From contig DMWU01000031.1 of assembly GCA_003483125.1 (NCBI GenBank), forward strand, positions 1-9,930: a stretch of DNA of 9,930 bases, read 5' to 3'. Shown here piece after piece: positions 6,658-9,930 of the stretch. The notes below the pieces were generated by a model. It was given only the letters and a program-made list of their open reading frames with translations. It had not been told where the DNA came from and did no database searches. This DNA comes from Erythrobacter sp. (GTDB lineage Bacteria; Pseudomonadota; Alphaproteobacteria; Sphingomonadales; Sphingomonadaceae). Positions within the stretch are counted from its first letter, which is position 1, and each line of letters starts with the position of its first letter. A program made the position numbers and the translations under genes.

Positions 6658-8120
6658 GCTTCATCGAAGACAAACTGCCGCAGCGGCTAAAGCTGATCCA
6701 CGGATTTGGCGCCGTGGCCTTCGGCGTGAAGGATTCGGGCTTCTCCTTCTTCCTTCTGCTCTATTACAACCAGGCCGTGGGCATGGACGCGGCGACAGTG
6801 AGCTTCGCCCTGCTGATCGCCCTATTGGTTGATGCATTTGTCGACCCAATCCTGGGTAATCTTTCCGACCGAACTTACACACGATGGGGCAGGCGCCTTC
6901 CATGGCTATATGCGGCCCCCATACCGCTGGCATTCGCATGGGTGGCATTATGGTCTCCGCCATCCGGTGAAGCGCCGACATTCTTTGGCCTGCTAGGCAT
7001 TGCGGTAGTGGTCCGCGTGCTGCTTTCGGCCTGTGAGGTTCCTTCCGTGTCGCTACTGCCGGAAATCACATCTGATTACGATGAGAGAACTACGCTGTTC
7101 CGCTACCGATACCTGTCTGGCTGGACTGGCGGTATATTGATGATGATATTGGCCTATACGGTCTTCTTGCCGGGCGAGAACGGCCTGCTCAACAAGGAGG
7201 GTTACGTCGGTTTCGGCATCTTCGGCGCGATCTTGATGGCTATATCGGTACTGGGCTCCGCGATTGGGCAGCATAAGCTCGTTGCCCGATTGCCAGAGCA
7301 CAAGCCGCCCCCGTTCAACCTCAAGGTCGCCTTCTCCGAAATCCTGGAAGCCTTTAGTGAAAAGGCGTTCCTGATCTTCGCGGTGGGTGGACTTGCTGCC
7401 TATGTCAGCCAGGGCATGACATTCTCCATATCCAACTATCTCAATGTTTTCGTGTGGCGGCTCGATGCAACAATGATCCCGGGCCTGCCGGAGAATATTA
7501 CGGGGCTTACCGCCTATCCAATCGCTCTGCTTTTCTCGGTCATTCTGATGTTTTTCATCGTCGGCCCCATGCATAGGAAAATGGATAAGCCTGCGAGCGC
7601 AGCTGTCAGTGCGATCGGCGCGCTTGTCATAACTTTCATCCCATATGGGCTGCTTTTGATGGAGGCCTGGCCCCAGGTTGGTTCGCTAACGTCAACTGCT
7701 CTACTCTATCTGTTTTTGATCTTCGGCAATGCGCTGGGCGTGGTCATGATGATATCGGCGTCATCCATGATCGCAGAGATTGTAGAAGTTCATATGGAAA
7801 AGACCGGCAGGCGCGCAGAGGGTGCACTCTATTCCGGCAATTGGCTGGTCCAGAAATGCGCTACGGGCTTGGGTATTTTCCTGACCGGGCAGATTATTGC
7901 ATCATCTCAACTGGCAAATAGCTCCAACCCCGCAACCGTGCCGGAAAATGTGATCAGCCAGATCATTATCCTATATGCAGTCGGCACCATCGTCCTGACG
8001 TTGATTGCGGCTTATTGGCTAGGGCGTTTCCCCATTGGCCGAGAAGAACACGCCGCAAGGCTTGCTTCGTTGGACATTGCCGCGCGATCTGACACCGATG
8101 CGCATCTCACGCCGCCATAA
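6654..8120 (+). CDS. MFS transporter of the GPH (MelB-like) cation symporter family
   Basis: This encodes a 488-residue inner-membrane protein with about 12 hydrophobic segments. It fits the glycoside-pentoside-hexuronide:cation symporter family (MFS_2). Key signs are the N-terminal GFGAVAFGVKDSGFSFFLLL, the VDAFVDPILGNLSDR segment (59-73) with Asp60 and Asp64 at the positions of the cation-binding pair Asp55/Asp59 of MelB, and the following TRWGRRLPW loop (76-84). A second characteristic region is KTGRRAEGALYSGNWLVQK in the C-terminal half. The ATG overlaps the SDR stop by 4 bp (ATGA), so translation is likely coupled to the SDR. In sphingomonads such symporters often stand in catabolic clusters and need not carry sugars; the neighbouring ACADs point to an organic acid or similar import substrate (inference). 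The frame is intact. Confidence 0.88.
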   Translation: MSFIEDKLPQRLKLIHGFGAVAFGVKDSGFSFFLLLYYNQAVGMDAATVSFALLIALLVDAFVDPILGNLSDRTYTRWGRRLPWLYAAPIPLAFAWVALWSPPSGEAPTFFGLLGIAVVVRVLLSACEVPSVSLLPEITSDYDERTTLFRYRYLSGWTGGILMMILAYTVFLPGENGLLNKEGYVGFGIFGAILMAISVLGSAIGQHKLVARLPEHKPPPFNLKVAFSEILEAFSEKAFLIFAVGGLAAYVSQGMTFSISNYLNVFVWRLDATMIPGLPENITGLTAYPIALLFSVILMFFIVGPMHRKMDKPASAAVSAIGALVITFIPYGLLLMEAWPQVGSLTSTALLYLFLIFGNALGVVMMISASSMIAEIVEVHMEKTGRRAEGALYSGNWLVQKCATGLGIFLTGQIIASSQLANSSNPATVPENVISQIIILYAVGTIVLTLIAAYWLGRFPIGREEHAARLASLDIAARSDTDAHLTPP

Positions 8121-8139
8121 ACAGCACAATTGAGAGCTT

Positions 8140-8161
8140 GGCGGAGGCTAATGTCTCTGCC
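8140..8161 (+). other. Intergenic hairpin upstream of the third ACAD gene
   Basis: GGCGGAG (8140-8146) can pair with CTCTGCC (8155-8161) over an 8-base loop, with one G-U pair in RNA. It lies in the 87-bp gap between the symporter stop and the next gene. No T run follows, so it is not a typical terminator; it could be a processing or stability element, or chance. No convincing promoter was found in this gap. Confidence 0.25.
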
Positions 8162-8207
8162 ACGGTCCTCTGCAAGATTCGAGATTTCAAGATAGGAGAG
8201 CACACCC

Positions 8208-9542
8208 ATGGATTTTGAACCAACAGAACGGCAGCAATATTGGCGCAACCGGGTGCGCGATTTTATCGAAGCGCATGTCCGCCCCAACGTGGCTACCTAT
8301 AATGAGCAAGACGCAGAGGGTGACCGTTGGAAGGTAATCCCGATCGTGGAAGAGCTGAAGGCGAAGGCAAAGGCAGAGGGTATCTGGAACCTGTTCATGC
8401 CGCCGCGCAATGACAGCCACCACCATGTTGATGATACTTTCGAGTTTGAAGGGCCGGGCCTCACCAATCTCGAATATGCACTTTGCGCTGAGGAGATGGG
8501 CCGCATCGGCTTTGCCAGCGAGGTCTTCAATTGCTCGGCGCCGGACACCGGCAATATGGAAGTGTTCCATCGTTATGGCACGCGCGAACAGAAGGAAGAG
8601 TGGCTGAGCCCCATCATGAACGGCGAAATCCGTTCCGCCTTCCTGATGACAGAGCCATTCACCGCATCTTCCGATGCGACCAATATCGAAACACGGATCG
8701 AACGCGATGGCGATGAATATGTCATCAACGGCCGCAAATGGTGGTCATCGGGCCTGGGCGATCCGCGCTGCAAGGTCGCAATCGTGATGGGCAAGACCGA
8801 TTTCGAAGCAAAGCGCCATGCGCAGCAATCGATGATATTGATGCCAGTCGATGCACCGGGCGTGAATATCATCCGTCATCTTCCGGTATTCGGATATGAC
8901 GATGCACCGCACGGGCATATGGAAGTCGAGTTGAAAGACGTCCGCGTTCCCGCAACCAATATGTTGCTAGGCGAAGGGCGCGGGTTCGAGATTGCGCAGG
9001 GCCGCCTTGGGCCTGGCCGTATTCACCACTGCATGCGTACGATCGGCGTGGCAGAAGAAGCACTGGCGAAAATGTGCCGCCGCCTTCAGGAACGCGAGGC
9101 ATTCGGCAAGCCGATCTACAAACATTCGGTGTGGGAAGAACGCGTTGCCCGCGCGCGCATCGATATCGATATGACGCGCCTGCTTTGTCTCAAAGCTGCA
9201 GACATGATGGACAAGGTTGGCAATAAGAGCGCCAAGCAGGAAATCGCCATGATCAAGGTGCAAGCACCCAACATGGCCCTCAAGATCATCGACGATGCAA
9301 TCCAGGCCCATGGTGGCGGCGGCGTATCAAGCGATTTCGGCCTCGCCTCTGCCTATGCGCACCAACGTACATTGCGCCTGGCCGACGGCCCTGATGAAGT
9401 GCACGCGCGCTCTATCGCTCGCATGGAATTTGCCAAGCACATGCCGCAGGCAGGCCCTACGGCCAATGCGCTTCGCGATGGCAACGCGCCAAGCATGGGC
9501 GAAGAGAGCATGAGTTCCGGCGACATCGGCGTCGCTCGGTAA
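8208..9542 (+). CDS. Acyl-CoA dehydrogenase of the ACAD10/11 type
   Basis: This encodes a 444-residue ACAD closely resembling the dehydrogenase domain of eukaryotic ACAD10/ACAD11 and bacterial stand-alone relatives. Visible segments are [10 protein letters not shown] (57-66), [15 protein letters not shown] (105-119), [15 protein letters not shown] (145-159), [17 protein letters not shown] (173-189), [20 protein letters not shown] (257-276), REAFGKP (296-302) and LADGPDEVH (391-399). The position of the catalytic Glu in YEGT-type ACADs is occupied by Asp393, which is usual for this branch. No kinase (APH-like) domain is fused. The C-terminal tail after about 411 is low-complexity and probably flexible. 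A good AGGAG (8194-8198) lies 9 bases before the ATG. It is separated by 87 bp from the symporter and by 14 bp from the next gene, so it is likely in an operon with the alcohol dehydrogenase. The substrate may be branched or hydroxylated acyl-CoA, inferred from ACAD10/11 only. Confidence 0.92.
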   Translation: MDFEPTERQQYWRNRVRDFIEAHVRPNVATYNEQDAEGDRWKVIPIVEELKAKAKAEGIWNLFMPPRNDSHHHVDDTFEFEGPGLTNLEYALCAEEMGRIGFASEVFNCSAPDTGNMEVFHRYGTREQKEEWLSPIMNGEIRSAFLMTEPFTASSDATNIETRIERDGDEYVINGRKWWSSGLGDPRCKVAIVMGKTDFEAKRHAQQSMILMPVDAPGVNIIRHLPVFGYDDAPHGHMEVELKDVRVPATNMLLGEGRGFEIAQGRLGPGRIHHCMRTIGVAEEALAKMCRRLQEREAFGKPIYKHSVWEERVARARIDIDMTRLLCLKAADMMDKVGNKSAKQEIAMIKVQAPNMALKIIDDAIQAHGGGGVSSDFGLASAYAHQRTLRLADGPDEVHARSIARMEFAKHMPQAGPTANALRDGNAPSMGEESMSSGDIGVAR

Positions 9543-9556
9543 AGGAGAGTAAGAAG

Positions 9557-9930
9557 TTGGCTAAAGCTGCAATTCTTGAGCAACCCGGCGAAGGGCTGAT
9601 CATAGGTGACGTTCAAATTTCCGATCCCGCCCCGCACGAGGTGCTGATCGACACAAAGGCCTGCGGGCTGTGCCATTCGGATTTGCACTTCATCGATGGT
9701 GCCTACCCACATCCTCTGCCTGCCATCCCCGGCCATGAAGCCGCTGGCGTGGTCCGCGCAGTGGGAAGCGAAGTGAAGACGGTAAAACCGGGCGACCATG
9801 TGGTGTCCTGCCTCAGCGCATTTTGCGGGCATTGTGAATTCTGCGTCACCGGCCGCATGGCATTGTGTCTTGGCGGGGACACCCGCCGCGCGCCGGACGC
9901 CACACCGAGGATACATCGCCCGGACGGCTC
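9557..9930 (+). CDS. Zinc-dependent alcohol dehydrogenase (5' part, cut by window edge)
   Basis: The first 124 codons of a medium-chain zinc alcohol dehydrogenase are present; the Rossmann domain lies beyond the window. Catalytic zinc ligands are seen in ACGLCHSDLHF (Cys39) and PGHEAAGVV (His60, Glu61). The structural zinc site is complete: Cys90, Cys93, Cys96 and Cys104 in FCGHCEFCVTGRMALC. The pattern is close to class III-like dehydrogenases. The start is TTG at 9557: AGGAG at 9543-9547 lies 9 bases upstream, no ATG is available, and the family N-terminus (KAAILEQPGEGL) begins right after. It follows the third ACAD by 14 bp, which implies one operon. It probably oxidises an alcohol in the same catabolic pathway (inference). 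No stop or frameshift is seen up to the edge. Confidence 0.92.
   Translation, partial: MAKAAILEQPGEGLIIGDVQISDPAPHEVLIDTKACGLCHSDLHFIDGAYPHPLPAIPGHEAAGVVRAVGSEVKTVKPGDHVVSCLSAFCGHCEFCVTGRMALCLGGDTRRAPDATPRIHRPDG

Noticed and set aside
1..9930. CRISPR arrays, tRNAs, insertion sequences, toxin-antitoxin or phage defence genes
   Set aside because: No spaced direct repeats, cloverleaf patterns, transposase motifs or defence domains were seen on either strand.

Overview
The window looks like chromosomal DNA from an alphaproteobacterium, most probably a sphingomonad (Sphingomonadales, possibly Erythrobacteraceae). The clues are moderately high GC content, an alphaproteobacterial-type SspB placed divergently from hisB-hisH, and many acyl-CoA dehydrogenase (ACAD) and short-chain dehydrogenase (SDR) genes side by side. 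The organism assignment is inference from gene style and order. There are no tRNA or rRNA genes, insertion sequences, phage genes or CRISPR arrays.

Left part (1-2465): housekeeping. hisB and the 5' part of hisH lie on the minus strand, overlap by 8 bp and belong to histidine synthesis. Divergent from them, on the plus strand, are sspB (adaptor for ClpXP proteolysis) and gmk (guanylate kinase). Directly after gmk lies a short in-frame remnant that resembles the C-terminus of a class I cytochrome c. It is followed by a hairpin between convergent genes.

Middle part (2466-5616): a tight minus-strand operon transcribed right to left. It has two adjacent ACAD genes 3 bp apart, with complementary motifs that suggest a heteromeric enzyme, and then an SDR. 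An imperfect inverted repeat with an ACGT-TT-ACGT core lies 26 bp upstream of the first start codon and overlaps a plausible -10 element. It is a candidate operator of a catabolic regulator.

Right part (5788-9930): a divergent plus-strand group. It contains an SDR interrupted by an in-frame TAG, a MelB-like (GPH family) symporter that overlaps it by 4 bp, a third ACAD of the ACAD10/11 type, and the start of a zinc-dependent alcohol dehydrogenase cut by the window edge.

Taken together, 2466-9930 reads as a catabolic locus that imports a substrate, handles alcohol or ketone groups (ADH, SDRs) and performs CoA-dependent alpha,beta-dehydrogenation with at least two different ACAD systems. The substrate cannot be read from the sequence; steroid-like, isoprenoid or branched carboxylic acids are possibilities only. 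I see no clearly new molecular system. The most notable points are the amber-interrupted SDR, the heteromeric ACAD pair, the candidate operator and the cytochrome remnant.
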